This document shows, piece by piece, positions 1 to 7,509 of a stretch of 44,769 bases of DNA. The DNA comes from Candidatus Heritagella gallinarum (lineage in GTDB: Bacteria; Bacillota; Clostridia; Oscillospirales; Acutalibacteraceae), in the NCBI GenBank assembly GCA_904394685.1, contig CAJFNK010000038.1, positions 1 through 44,769 on the forward strand, written 5' to 3'. Each line of letters begins with the position of its first letter. The first letter of the stretch is position 1. The translations under genes and the position numbers were made by a program. The notes below the pieces were generated by a model. That model saw only the letters and a program-made list of their open reading frames with translations. It made no database searches and was not told the origin of the DNA.

Positions 1-20
1 ACTCGTTTGGACATAGAAAT

Positions 21-80
21 AGCCCCCTTAGTCTAGTCTCGAAAACTTTTGTTTTTTCGAGTGTCTACTCTAAGGGGACT
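21..80. repeat. Imperfect long inverted repeat (hairpin)
   Basis: The left arm (21-45) and right arm (54-80) are largely complementary. AGCCCCCTTA pairs with TAAGGGGACT apart from one mismatch, and CTCGAAAA (38-45) pairs with TTTTCGAG (54-61). It lies downstream of proS on the minus strand, beyond a better proS terminator. It could be a second terminator or the end of a mobile element. I cannot name a family. Confidence 0.45.
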
Positions 81-120
81 ATATCAGAGAACCGGAAAGG
101 GCGGGGATTTTGTATTGGAT

Positions 121-162
121 TTAAAAACAGTCTGAAACCCCAAAACCAGTTTGGAGTTTCAG
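121..162 (-). terminator. Terminator of the oadB-oadG-proS operon
   Basis: CTGAAACTCCAAA and TTTGGGGTTTCAG (positions 162-150 and 144-132 on the minus strand) form a 13-bp stem with G-U wobbles and a 5-nt loop. The sequence ACTGTTTTTAAA follows. It sits just after the proS stop codon. Confidence 0.75.
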
Positions 163-172
163 CTATATTTTC

Positions 173-1612
173 TTAATACTGGCGGCCCCAATATACCATA
201 TGCTTGGCGGGTTTTCCGCAGCATACACATACATCGTCCAGATGCTCCTCCTCAAAGGGGATGCAACGGGATTTTACGCCGTTTGTTTCTTCCTTGAGCT
301 TTTCCTCACAGGCAGTGTCGCCACACCACATAGCCTTGATAAAGCCGGGCTTGTTGGCGGCGATATCCAAAAACTCCTCGTGAGTATGAGCCACAAAGGT
401 CTTGTCGTGAAGGTTCTGGAGAGCACGCTCATACAGGCCGTCATGAACCGCTTGCAGCAGTTCGGGAATCTTGGTTTCCAGCTCGTCCAGCGAAACAAAG
501 ATCTTCTCACGGTTGTCACGGCGAACCAGCACACACTGGTTTTTCTCCAGATCCTTGGGTCCAATCTCCAGACGCAGCGGCACGCCCTGCATCTCATACT
601 GGCTGAACTTCCAGCCGGGGGACTGCTCACTGTCATCCAGCTTGATGCGGAACTGCTCGCCCAGACGGTCGGCCAGCTCACGGCTCTTTTCCAGAACGCC
701 GGGCTTATGCTGGGCAATCGGGACAATCACAACCTGCACCGGTGCGATACGGGGAGGCAGCACCAGGCCGTTGTCGTCGCCATGCACCATGATGATAGCG
801 CCGATCATACGGGTAGAAACGCCCCAGCTGGTCTGATGCGGGGTTTGCAGCGTGTTGTCACGTCCGGTAAAGGCGATACCAAAGCTCTTGGCAAAGCCGT
901 CACCAAAATAGTGGCTGGTGCCGCCCTGCAGTGCCACGCCGTTGTGCATCATGGGTTCAATCGTATAGGTAGCCTTTGCGCCGGCAAATTTTTCCTTCTC
1001 GGTCTTTTTACCGGTTACAGCCGGGATCGCCAGTGTTTCACGGTAGAAGGCTTCATACACCTTCAGCATCCGCATGGTTTCTTCCTCAGCTTCTTCGGCA
1101 GTTTCGTGCATGGTGTGGCCTTCCTGCCACAGGAACTCAGAAGAACGCAGGAAAGGACGGGTGGTTTTTTCCCAACGCACCACGCTGCACCACTGGTTAT
1201 AGAGCTTCGGCAGGTCACGCCAGGACTTGATAACCTTCTGATAATGCTCGCAGAACAACACCTCACTGGTGGGGCGCACGCACAAACGCTCCGTCAGTTC
1301 TTCCTGGCCGCCCTGTGTCACCCATGCAACTTCGGGAGCAAAGCCCTCAACATGGTCTTTTTCCCGCTGCAGCAGGCTCTCCGGGATAAACATGGGCATA
1401 TACACATTCTGTACGCCCACCTTTTTAAACCGGGCATCCAGATCTTTCTGGATGTTTTCCCAAATTGCATAGCCATAAGGCTCAATGACCATGCAACCCT
1501 TTACGCTGGAATAATCCATCAATTCCGCTTTTTTAACAATGTCGGTATACCATTTGGAGAAGTCCTCGTCCATGGACGTGATAGCTTCCACCATTTTCTT
1601 TTGCTGTGCCAA
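173..1612 (-). CDS. proS: Proline--tRNA ligase (short, archaeal/eukaryotic-type)
   Basis: Charges tRNA-Pro with proline in the cytoplasm. At 479 residues it lacks the large editing insertion of the ~570-residue bacterial form and matches the short archaeal/eukaryote-like type found in many Clostridia. Class II synthetase motifs are visible: the RPTSE segment, motif 2 around the [11 protein letters not shown] segment, and HQTSWG before motif 3, followed by an anticodon-binding domain. The C-terminus is the zinc-binding-like tail with a CVCCGKPA cluster and a terminal Tyr. The start is a TTG, with AAGGAG 8 bases upstream. It is the last gene of an operon with oadB and oadG, 51 bases after oadG. 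No T-box leader is visible in front of it. Confidence 0.96.
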   Translation of the reverse strand: MAQQKKMVEAITSMDEDFSKWYTDIVKKAELMDYSSVKGCMVIEPYGYAIWENIQKDLDARFKKVGVQNVYMPMFIPESLLQREKDHVEGFAPEVAWVTQGGQEELTERLCVRPTSEVLFCEHYQKVIKSWRDLPKLYNQWCSVVRWEKTTRPFLRSSEFLWQEGHTMHETAEEAEEETMRMLKVYEAFYRETLAIPAVTGKKTEKEKFAGAKATYTIEPMMHNGVALQGGTSHYFGDGFAKSFGIAFTGRDNTLQTPHQTSWGVSTRMIGAIIMVHGDDNGLVLPPRIAPVQVVIVPIAQHKPGVLEKSRELADRLGEQFRIKLDDSEQSPGWKFSQYEMQGVPLRLEIGPKDLEKNQCVLVRRDNREKIFVSLDELETKIPELLQAVHDGLYERALQNLHDKTFVAHTHEEFLDIAANKPGFIKAMWCGDTACEEKLKEETNGVKSRCIPFEEEHLDDVCVCCGKPAKHMVYWGRQY

Positions 1613-1663
1613 AGCGATTGCTCCTTATTTAAGATATAATTACGAGGGCTTCCCCACAGGGAA

Positions 1664-1852
1664 TCACTCCTCTTTTTTGTTACCGGTAAAACGGTTGAGG
1701 CAGAAAATGAGAATGAAAATCAATACCATTACGATAAAGATTCCCAACATTCCCTTGCCCATCAGCTCCAGGGATTTCATAATGTCCTCGGTCTGCACCG
1801 GGCCAAGGGCACTGTCAAATGCTTTTGCCAGAAAATTCATCATCATATTCAT
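1664..1852 (-). CDS. Small membrane protein, OadG-like gamma subunit of a Na+-translocating decarboxylase
   Basis: A 62-residue protein with one hydrophobic segment (about residues 32-53) and a short basic C-terminal tail. OadG-type gamma subunits are small, single-span proteins that anchor the decarboxylase complex, and this one follows oadB directly: one base separates the oadB stop from this ATG, so translation is probably coupled. The sequence alone is too short to identify; the assignment rests on topology and position. No alpha (carboxyltransferase) or biotin-carrier gene lies in this window, so the rest of the complex must be encoded elsewhere. Confidence 0.6.
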   Translation of the reverse strand: MNMMMNFLAKAFDSALGPVQTEDIMKSLELMGKGMLGIFIVMVLIFILIFCLNRFTGNKKEE

Positions 1853-1853
1853 C

Positions 1854-2993
1854 TTACATCAACCCCCAGATTCCGGCCAGAGACAGGATAATGCCGCCTG
1901 CTACCACAGAGCCAATCTGACCGGCCACATTGGCGCCTACTGCGTGCATGAGCAGGTGGTTCTGATTGTCTTCTTTCAGCGCCATTTTCTGAATCACACG
2001 GGCGCTCATGGGGAATGCGGAAATACCTGCGCCGCCCACCATGGGATTGATTTTCTTTCCCTTTGGCAGGAACAGGTTCAGCAGCTTTGCAAACAGCACG
2101 CCGCCGATGGTATCGAAAATAAATGCCACCAGACCCAGTGCCATAATCAACAAAGTACCCCAGTTCAGGAACATATCTGCCTGCATCTGGAATGCAATGG
2201 TGATGCCCAGAAAAATCGTGATGAGGTTTGCCAACGGTCCCTGTGCGGTCTGGGAGAGGGTTTCCAGCTTGCCACATTCACGAATCAGGTTGCCGAACAT
2301 GAGGAAGCCCACCAGTGCAACAGAGGAGGGGGCAATCAGGCCGGCAATGAGGGTAACCACGATGGGGAACAAAATCTTGGTGGTACGGGAAACAGACTGC
2401 GGGTTATAGGGCATCCGAATCTGGCGCTCTTTTTTGGTGGTAACCAGACGGATTGCCATAGGCTGGATAATGGGAACCAGCGCCATATAGGAATAGGCAG
2501 CCACTGCGATAGCGCCCATATAGTTGCTATGCAGCTGTTGAGAAACCAAAATGGAGGTAGGACCATCTGCCGCACCGATGACACCGGCACTCATGGCATC
2601 CTTGAGCGGGAAGCCCAAGAGGACAGCCAGCAGAACTGTGAAGAAAATACCAAACTGTGCGGCGCCGCCAAACAGCAGCATTTTGGGGTTGGAAAGCAGC
2701 GGACCAAAGTCGATCATGGCTCCGATACCCACAAACAGCAGCAGCGGGAATGCTTCCGAAGCCTCGATACCATGCTCAAACAGCCACTGGACAATACCGT
2801 TTTCTCCCAGCACACCAGGCAGGGGCAGATTGACCAGAATAGCGCCGAAGCCCATTGGCAACAGCAAAGCAGGCTCAAAGTCTTTTTTGATCGCCAGCCA
2901 GATCAGCAGGCCGCCAATCAGCCACATGATCAGCATGTTCCAGTGGTCGATCATGTACATGGCACCATCGGTCAGGAATGAAAAATCACTCAA
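1854..2993 (-). CDS. oadB: Sodium ion-translocating decarboxylase, beta subunit (OadB/MmdB/GcdB family)
   Basis: A polytopic membrane protein of about 379 residues. The family couples decarboxylation of carboxybiotin to Na+ export, driven by oxaloacetate, methylmalonyl-CoA or glutaconyl-CoA decarboxylases. Signature regions are present: the IGAADGPTSI loop with the essential Asp (about residue 143 here, equivalent to Asp203 of Klebsiella OadB) and the C-terminal GANVAGQIGS helix with the conserved Asn, Gly and Ser. The start is set to the TTG at 2993, with AAAGGAG 11 bases upstream. A longer frame to 3080 would begin inside the -35 box of the promoter at 3052-3080, so it is not used. The substrate cannot be told from the beta subunit alone. 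Confidence 0.92.
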   Translation of the reverse strand: MSDFSFLTDGAMYMIDHWNMLIMWLIGGLLIWLAIKKDFEPALLLPMGFGAILVNLPLPGVLGENGIVQWLFEHGIEASEAFPLLLFVGIGAMIDFGPLLSNPKMLLFGGAAQFGIFFTVLLAVLLGFPLKDAMSAGVIGAADGPTSILVSQQLHSNYMGAIAVAAYSYMALVPIIQPMAIRLVTTKKERQIRMPYNPQSVSRTTKILFPIVVTLIAGLIAPSSVALVGFLMFGNLIRECGKLETLSQTAQGPLANLITIFLGITIAFQMQADMFLNWGTLLIMALGLVAFIFDTIGGVLFAKLLNLFLPKGKKINPMVGGAGISAFPMSARVIQKMALKEDNQNHLLMHAVGANVAGQIGSVVAGGIILSLAGIWGLM

Positions 2994-3051
2994 CGGGTTT
3001 AACTCTCCTTTGTTGATAAAATTAACGGCTCTCGCCGTTTGAATCCTTTTT

Positions 3052-3080
3052 ATTATAATGTCTCGCAAAGCAGATTTCAA
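3052..3080 (-). promoter_or_regulatory. Promoter of oadB-oadG-proS
   Basis: TTGAAA (3080-3075) and TATAAT (3057-3052) are separated by exactly 17 bases on the minus strand. This gives a leader of about 50 bases to the TTG start and excludes upstream starts for oadB. Confidence 0.85.
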
Positions 3081-3130
3081 CCGAAAAAATCCAGATTCAG
3101 GAGAAATTCCTCCCTATAAGTTCCAGAAAA

Positions 3131-3171
3131 TACAAAAATCCGCTGCAGCCCCTTTCAGAGCCGCAGCGGAT
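3131..3171 (-). terminator. Terminator of acpP
   Basis: A 9-bp perfect stem, ATCCGCTGC/GCAGCGGAT (3163-3171 with 3138-3146), is followed on the minus strand by a TTTTTG run. It lies 20 bases after the acpP stop. Confidence 0.85.
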
Positions 3172-3191
3172 AAACGTCCTGGAACAGGAAA

Positions 3192-3419
3192 TCAGGCATG
3201 ATCTTCGATGTACTTAACCAGCTCACCGACGGTCTTGATGTTCTCAATCTCAGTGTCGGGCACTTCGATCTCAAACTCATCCTCGATGGACATCAGAAGG
3301 TCCACCACGTCCAGAGAGTCTGCACCCAGATCCTCGCTGATCGTAGTTTCAGTGGTAATGGTGTCTTCCTCTACGTCGAACTGCTCGCTGAGGATGGCCT
3401 TCACCTTCTCAAATACCAT
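3192..3419 (-). CDS. acpP: Acyl carrier protein
   Basis: A 75-residue, highly acidic protein with the GADSLD motif. Ser35 is the site for the 4'-phosphopantetheine arm that carries growing acyl chains in type II fatty-acid synthesis. Length and sequence are typical of the family. AAAGGAGG lies 9 bases before the ATG, its own promoter (3564-3592) lies upstream, and a terminator lies downstream, so it is a single-gene unit divergent from aroE. The usual fab/plsX neighbours are absent, so this may be a stand-alone housekeeping ACP. Confidence 0.96.
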   Translation of the reverse strand: MVFEKVKAILSEQFDVEEDTITTETTISEDLGADSLDVVDLLMSIEDEFEIEVPDTEIENIKTVGELVKYIEDHA

Positions 3420-3563
3420 AATCCGTTTCCTCCTTTACGTTGTTTATTGGAATCAGTCCATACCCTCTGTGGCTATGGACAAACCCGTGCCGGATGTGCT
3501 ACAATCCAAACAGTTCCTGTTTTGGTTTCCTGCAACGGGCGGGGTTACGTCTTCCATATCAAA

Positions 3564-3592
3564 ATATTATTAGCAAATCCCTTCTTTGTCAA
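3564..3592 (-). promoter_or_regulatory. Promoter of acpP
   Basis: TTGACA (3592-3587), 17 bases, TAATAT (3569-3564) on the minus strand. The leader to acpP is about 140 bases. No FapR-like operator was recognised. Confidence 0.85.
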
Positions 3593-3657
3593 TATTAAAA
3601 CGGAAAATATTGTCTTTTTTTCTTATTGTTTTCATGACAGGAGAATGATTTTGGATT

Positions 3658-4572
3658 ATGTGCATAAAAAATCATCACAATTTTGCGGTTATTGGTCATC
3701 CCATTGGCCACACCATGTCCCCTTTTATTCATGAACGGTTATTTCAGCTCTCCCAAACATCACAGGCATCTTATATTGTTATGGACATCCGACCCGAAGA
3801 ACTGGCAGATAAAATGCCGCTGCTTCGTGAGCTGGAAGGCTTTAATATTACCATTCCCCACAAGCAGGCAATCATTCCGCTGTTAGACCGATGCAGTCCG
3901 CAGGCGGCGGCTTTTGGTTCTGTCAATACCGTCCATACACAAAACGGGATCTCAACCGGCTACACCACCGATGGCATTGGCTGCCTCAAAGCGCTGGAAG
4001 CATGTGGTATTTCCCCAGTAGGAACCTGCCTGATGCTGGGAAGCGGAGGCGCCGCCAGAGCGATTGCCTTTGCCCTTACCGATGTATGCAGCCATCCGCA
4101 GATCACCTTTGCCGTGCGGGAGGGAAGCATGGAGAAAGCCCGTTCTCTGTGCAGCTCTCTGGCAGACTATGCCTTACGGCAAAACAAGACGGGAGAATAC
4201 TCTGTCATTGGATACCAAGAACTCGAAAACCTTTCTGCTTCTCCCAACAGTTCCCTTTTCTTTGATTTATTACTCAACTGTACCAGCGTAGGCATGTATC
4301 CCAAAACAACCGATTCACCTGTTTCCAAAGCCGTGATTGCACGATGCGGAGCTGTGTTTGATGCTGTATATAATCCCCACGAAACCAAACTCCTTAAAAC
4401 TGCTCAGGAACTTGGGATTCCCGTCATTCACGGCATGGCCATGCTGGTGTGGCAAGCAGTTGCCGCCCACCAGATCTGGGATGGTTCTGAGTACCGGTTG
4501 GATGACATCCAGCAACTCATCGAAGATGCCGCTGCGGAGATGCAGCGCCGTTTTCAGGAGGGACAGCCATGA
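3658..4572 (+). CDS. aroE: Shikimate dehydrogenase
   Basis: Reduces 3-dehydroshikimate to shikimate with NADPH, the fourth step of the chorismate (aromatic amino acid) pathway. The 304-residue protein shows the substrate-binding SPFIH segment (about 21-25), the catalytic lysine in NITIPHK (Lys69), the GSGGAARAI nucleotide-binding loop and a C-terminal GMAMLVWQA segment. AGGAG lies 14 bases before the ATG, slightly far; an in-frame ATT sits 3 bases upstream, and a stop closes the frame at 3646. The 3' end overlaps aroK by 4 bases (ATGA), indicating translational coupling. Confidence 0.95.
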   Translation: MCIKNHHNFAVIGHPIGHTMSPFIHERLFQLSQTSQASYIVMDIRPEELADKMPLLRELEGFNITIPHKQAIIPLLDRCSPQAAAFGSVNTVHTQNGISTGYTTDGIGCLKALEACGISPVGTCLMLGSGGAARAIAFALTDVCSHPQITFAVREGSMEKARSLCSSLADYALRQNKTGEYSVIGYQELENLSASPNSSLFFDLLLNCTSVGMYPKTTDSPVSKAVIARCGAVFDAVYNPHETKLLKTAQELGIPVIHGMAMLVWQAVAAHQIWDGSEYRLDDIQQLIEDAAAEMQRRFQEGQP

Positions 4573-5099
4573 AACAGAACCTGATTTTATGTGGCTTTAT
4601 GGGCTGTGGAAAAAGCACCATCGGACGGCGGCTTGCAGCTCTTTCTGGAAGAAAGTTGATCGATATGGACCGGTTTATCGAAGAAGAACAAGGAATGACA
4701 ATTCGGGAAATCTTTGATCGATACGGGGAAGATGCTTTCCGCCAAATGGAAACCGAAGCCTCAAAAGCCCTTTCCCTTCAAAGCAATTTGGTTATCGCCA
4801 GCGGCGGCGGAACCGTCCTAAATCCGCAGAACGCCGATATTTTACGCAGGAATGGAAAAATTCTCCTGCTAGAGGTTCCGCTGGCAGCATTGCAGGAGCG
4901 TCTTAAAACAGACACACAGCGCCCCTTGTTACAGCGTCCTGACCGCCGGGAGTTTATAGCAGAACTTTTTGAAAAACGCATACCCCTGTACCGGCAGGCC
5001 GCTGACCTGATCGTCCCGGCAGGAGCGCCGGGCAATGTGGTAGCACGGCGTATTCTCGAAATGCTGAACGAAACAGAAGATTCCAAAGAGGTGAATTGA
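4569..5099 (+). CDS. aroK: Shikimate kinase
   Basis: Phosphorylates the 3-OH of shikimate with ATP, the step after AroE. The 176-residue P-loop kinase has Walker A GFMGCGKST (9-17), a DMD segment with the shikimate/Mg-binding Asp (about 32-34), the SGGGTV loop and a QRPLLQ lid arginine. It overlaps aroE at the start. Its TGA overlaps the ATG of a 57-codon gene by one base, so the three genes are probably one operon. Confidence 0.96.
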   Translation: MKQNLILCGFMGCGKSTIGRRLAALSGRKLIDMDRFIEEEQGMTIREIFDRYGEDAFRQMETEASKALSLQSNLVIASGGGTVLNPQNADILRRNGKILLLEVPLAALQERLKTDTQRPLLQRPDRREFIAELFEKRIPLYRQAADLIVPAGAPGNVVARRILEMLNETEDSKEVN

Positions 5100-5272
5100 T
5101 GAATACGATTGTTACAATCCATAGCGAAGATGGCCCTACCGCTATTTTTATTTCGGGGAAAAAACGAGCTTTTCATAAAAAGCTATTTGCCCCAATATGT
5201 ACTCTTCTTTTTCTCCTTCTCGCAGTCATTTCGTTTTTCCACTTTCTAAAATCGGATAACGCCGACTGTTAA
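5099..5272 (+). CDS. 57-residue membrane microprotein with a DGPTAIF motif
   Basis: The ATG overlaps the aroK stop (TGATG), with AAAGAGGTG just upstream as ribosome site. The product has a polar N-terminus containing EDGPTAIFISGKK, a basic patch (about 21-29), one strongly hydrophobic segment (about 31-49) and a short charged tail ending in Cys. DGPTAIF resembles the loop signature of OadB-type Na+-pump beta subunits (ADGPTSI in the oadB of this window), but the context here is soluble and not membrane-reentrant, so the likeness may be chance. The function is unknown. A strong terminator follows 36 bases after the stop. Confidence 0.65.
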   Translation: MNTIVTIHSEDGPTAIFISGKKRAFHKKLFAPICTLLFLLLAVISFFHFLKSDNADC

Positions 5273-5307
5273 ACATCAATGTTGAATGGTACGATATCAA
5301 ACATTAT

Positions 5308-5347
5308 GAAAGCCGTTGACCAAAAATGATCAACGGCTTTCTTTTTC
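5308..5347 (+). terminator. Terminator of the aroE-aroK operon
   Basis: A 12-bp perfect stem, GAAAGCCGTTGA (5308-5319) with TCAACGGCTTTC (5330-5341), is followed by TTTTTCT. Confidence 0.92.
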
Positions 5348-5383
5348 TAAGCTTAATCGTCCAAAAGAAAAATCGACTTTCTC

Positions 5384-5971
5384 TTAATAATAACGAATCA
5401 CGGCAATCACTCTGCCCAGCACCGAAACTTCTCTGGAATAAATCGGCTCAAAGTCGGGGTTTTCCGGCTGAAGCCGGATGCAGTCCTTTTCCCGGAACAG
5501 CCGCTTCACCGTGGCTTCATCCTCAATCATGGCCACTACAATAGCGCCGTCATCTGCTGTCGGCGTCTTTTCTGCCACAACATAATCGCCGTCCATAATC
5601 CCGGCATCCTTCATGCTCATACCATCCACATGCAGTGCAAACAGCTCTTTTCCAGATGCATGGCTGGCAGAATACGGGAGATATCCCTGAATCTCCTCCA
5701 CTGCCAGAATCGGCAGCCCAGCTGTTACACGCCCAACGATGGGAACCTGTACAGCTTCTTCGGAACCTTCAATGCGGATAGAGCGGTTAAGCCCCGCCTG
5801 ACGGGAAATATATCCCAATTCTTCCAATGTACGCAAATGGGCATGGACGGTAGATGTAGATTTTAAGCCGGTTGCGGCGCAAATCTCCCGCACAGAAGGT
5901 GGAACACCATACTGGGCTTTTTCTTTTAGGAAATCATATATTTTCTGTTGGCTCTTGCTCAGCTTTTTCAT
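5384..5971 (-). CDS. lexA: LexA, SOS-response repressor
   Basis: Represses DNA-damage genes and is inactivated by RecA-stimulated self-cleavage. The 195-residue protein has a winged-helix N-domain (helix-turn-helix about 28-47), the Ala84-Gly85 scissile bond in VTAGLP, and the S24 Ser/Lys dyad (Ser119 in VDGMSM, Lys156 in EATVKR). AGGAGG precedes the ATG. A LexA-box-like sequence overlaps the -35 region of its promoter, consistent with autoregulation. The gene is monocistronic and stands tail to tail with the aro operon. Confidence 0.97.
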   Translation of the reverse strand: MKKLSKSQQKIYDFLKEKAQYGVPPSVREICAATGLKSTSTVHAHLRTLEELGYISRQAGLNRSIRIEGSEEAVQVPIVGRVTAGLPILAVEEIQGYLPYSASHASGKELFALHVDGMSMKDAGIMDGDYVVAEKTPTADDGAIVVAMIEDEATVKRLFREKDCIRLQPENPDFEPIYSREVSVLGRVIAVIRYY

Positions 5972-6023
5972 ACTGCCTGCCTCCTGTCCTGTTCAATCAA
6001 TCAGGGCACTCCCTGTTATCTCC

Positions 6024-6064
6024 AGTATATCATAAAATTTAAAAAAACACAAAACATTTGTTTG
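6024..6064 (-). promoter_or_regulatory. lexA promoter with SOS-box-like operator
   Basis: TTGTGT (6052-6047), 17 bases, TATACT (6029-6024) on the minus strand. The sequence AAAACATTTGTTTG (6051-6064) matches the Gram-positive SOS box CGAACRNRYGTTYG at 10 of 13 defined positions and overlaps the -35 by two bases. The box identity is inferred from similarity and position. Confidence 0.6.
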
Positions 6065-6140
6065 AAAACTTGCGACTTTTTTCTTTGAAAAATTCAAGAA
6101 CTATTCACAGCATATTCACAAATAATCTGTGCATCCTCGC

Positions 6141-6274
6141 TATAATTTACTTGTATTCAGATGGAGCCGCACCATTCTTGGATACATGTTCTACCCTCCT
6201 CAATATACCCCTCAAGCTAAGAAAAAGGATCGATACAATCGGTCCTTTTTCGTGTTTGAGGGGTATTCTTTTTT
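6141..6274 (+). ncRNA. Candidate small RNA with a long nested hairpin terminator
   Basis: A TATAAT (6141-6146) is followed, about 60 bases on, by a long hairpin. The outer arms are ATACCCCTCAA (6205-6215) and TTGAGGGGTAT (6256-6266). The inner arms (6222-6234 and 6238-6250) form a 13-bp stem with one G-U pair. TCTTTTTT follows. No ORF lies between, and the next gene starts 300 bases later. The -35 element is poor (ACAAAT at 17 bases), so the start site is uncertain. The product would be about 120 nt. Confidence 0.4.
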
Positions 6275-6275
6275 A

Positions 6276-6436
6276 GAGGCTATCTGAAAAGACGAAATTA
6301 TCGTCTTTTCTACAATCAATGTCAGCTACTGCGTTAAAAATACTCGGAATCCATCAAGGATTCCTGCGTTTTTTGCCTTGTATCTGCCTATTGCTTGTGA
6401 AAAATTCTTCAATTTCTTTGTTTTCAGAAACGCCCT
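6276..6436. repeat. MITE-like intergenic repeat, about 160 bp
   Basis: The ends are imperfect inverted repeats: GAGGCTATCTGAAAA at 6276-6290, and TTTTCAGAAACGCCCT at 6421-6436, whose complement is AGGGCGTTTCTGAAAA. Just inside the left end is a 10-bp perfect hairpin, GAAAAGACGA/TCGTCTTTTC (6286-6310). No transposase is present. The shape is that of a non-autonomous miniature element; copy number cannot be judged from one window. Confidence 0.5.
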
Positions 6437-6458
6437 AAAATAAAAATCAGGCACAAAT

Positions 6459-6487
6459 GAATATTCTTTTGTGGGACGGCCAAAATA
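6459..6487 (+). promoter_or_regulatory. Sigma-F/G-like promoter of the SpoIIQ-like gene
   Basis: GAATA (6459-6463) and GGCCAAAATA (6478-6487) are 14 bases apart. The second element fits the forespore sigma -10 pattern (GGNNANAATA) fully, and the first fits the sigma-G -35 pattern GHATR. The spacing is one base shorter than the usual sigma-F spacing. The start codon lies about 85 bases downstream. This is pattern matching only. Confidence 0.4.
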
Positions 6488-6580
6488 AGAGCGTCCAGAG
6501 AATTTGAAATGCAAGCGCCTACTCCGTTCATGGTACGGAAGCCAGTATTCCGGCAGGGCGCAGAAAGGCCTGATGAATTT

Positions 6581-7309
6581 ATGAAACACAGCGATTATTC
6601 TTCCAAAAACAAAAGCAGGCAAACCAGAGGCTTTGTAATCGCCGCCGGGATCTGTCTGATCGCCATTGGCGTAGCAGCCTGGGCTGCCTATGACAGCGTG
6701 GTACAGGAGCCGATTGACCCCGGCGTTTCCATTACGGAAACTTCTCAAACCGAGGAAAGCGCCCTGACCCTTTCCACTCCTACCCCGGCTCCCAGTGAAA
6801 AACCGGTAGCCGGCAATGTAACCTCCACTCCCGCCCCTACTGAGAAACCCAAGGCAACCGCTACTCCCAAACCTACCGCCACTGCAATCGAAGATCTTAC
6901 GCTTTCTTTCCCTGTTGGACAAAAAGTGGTCAAGCGCTTTAGCGCTGATACCCCGGTATTCTCTGAAACCATGAAAGATTGGCGTGTCCATAATGGGGTC
7001 GATTTTGAAGCCAAAGAAGGCGAGGCTGTAAAGGCCATGGCCGAAGGCAGCGTAAAAGAGATCTCAGAGGACAGCCTGCTTGGAAAAGTGGTAGTCATCA
7101 CGCACGGCGATGCCGACGTGTGGTATTGTGGGCTTGGTGACAAAGTAGCTGTAAAAAAAGGTGACAGCGTAAAAGCCGGACAGGATATCGGCATCGTTGG
7201 GAGCTGCCCCGGTGAATCCGCCGACGGAACGCATTTACACCTTGAGATTCGCCGTGACGACAAAGCGATTGACCCCCTGCCCATTTTAATGAAAGAACAG
7301 GAAAAATAA
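6581..7309 (+). CDS. spoIIQ: LytM/M23-domain membrane protein, SpoIIQ-like
   Basis: A 242-residue protein with a short cytoplasmic N-terminus, one membrane span (about 17-36), a Pro/Thr-rich stalk (about 60-105) and a C-terminal LytM domain. SpoIIQ of sporulating Bacillota has this layout; it sits in the forespore membrane and pairs with SpoIIIAH across the intermembrane space. The zinc ligands look intact: HNGVD (His137, Asp141) and HLH (218-220). The Y-x-H-L segment that supplies a catalytic His in active M23 enzymes is YCGL here (182-185), as in SpoIIQ-type proteins that lack it. The start ATG has AAAGG 12 bases upstream; an earlier ATG at 6509 lacks a ribosome site. A sigma-F-like promoter supports the assignment, but an ordinary M23 peptidase remains possible. 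Confidence 0.7.
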   Translation: MKHSDYSSKNKSRQTRGFVIAAGICLIAIGVAAWAAYDSVVQEPIDPGVSITETSQTEESALTLSTPTPAPSEKPVAGNVTSTPAPTEKPKATATPKPTATAIEDLTLSFPVGQKVVKRFSADTPVFSETMKDWRVHNGVDFEAKEGEAVKAMAEGSVKEISEDSLLGKVVVITHGDADVWYCGLGDKVAVKKGDSVKAGQDIGIVGSCPGESADGTHLHLEIRRDDKAIDPLPILMKEQEK

Positions 7310-7342
7310 CCTGCCCCCGTTTCCGATCAGGGGCACCTCATT

Positions 7343-7379
7343 GAAAATCAGCATCGAAAACGATGCTGATTTTCTTTTT
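7343..7379 (+). terminator. Terminator of the SpoIIQ-like gene
   Basis: A 14-bp perfect stem, GAAAATCAGCATCG (7343-7356) with CGATGCTGATTTTC (7361-7374), loop AAAA, then TTTTTG. Confidence 0.92.
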
Positions 7380-7509
7380 GGGAAATTCATATTTTATTAA
7401 CATTATATACATGTCCAGTTACCATAAAATCTGCGAAATAGAATATACTTGTATTGGATGATTTACACGATTTCTATTCCAAAAAACTTTGATGAAAGGA
7501 GGATACATC

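Noticed and set aside
200-1639. A 479-codon plus-strand ORF antisense to proS
   Set aside because: Same argument: proS is unmistakable on the minus strand, and the shadow has no ribosome site.
2993-3080. Longer N-terminus of OadB starting at 3080
   Set aside because: The start would lie in the -35 box of a good promoter, and the extra residues are unlike the family.
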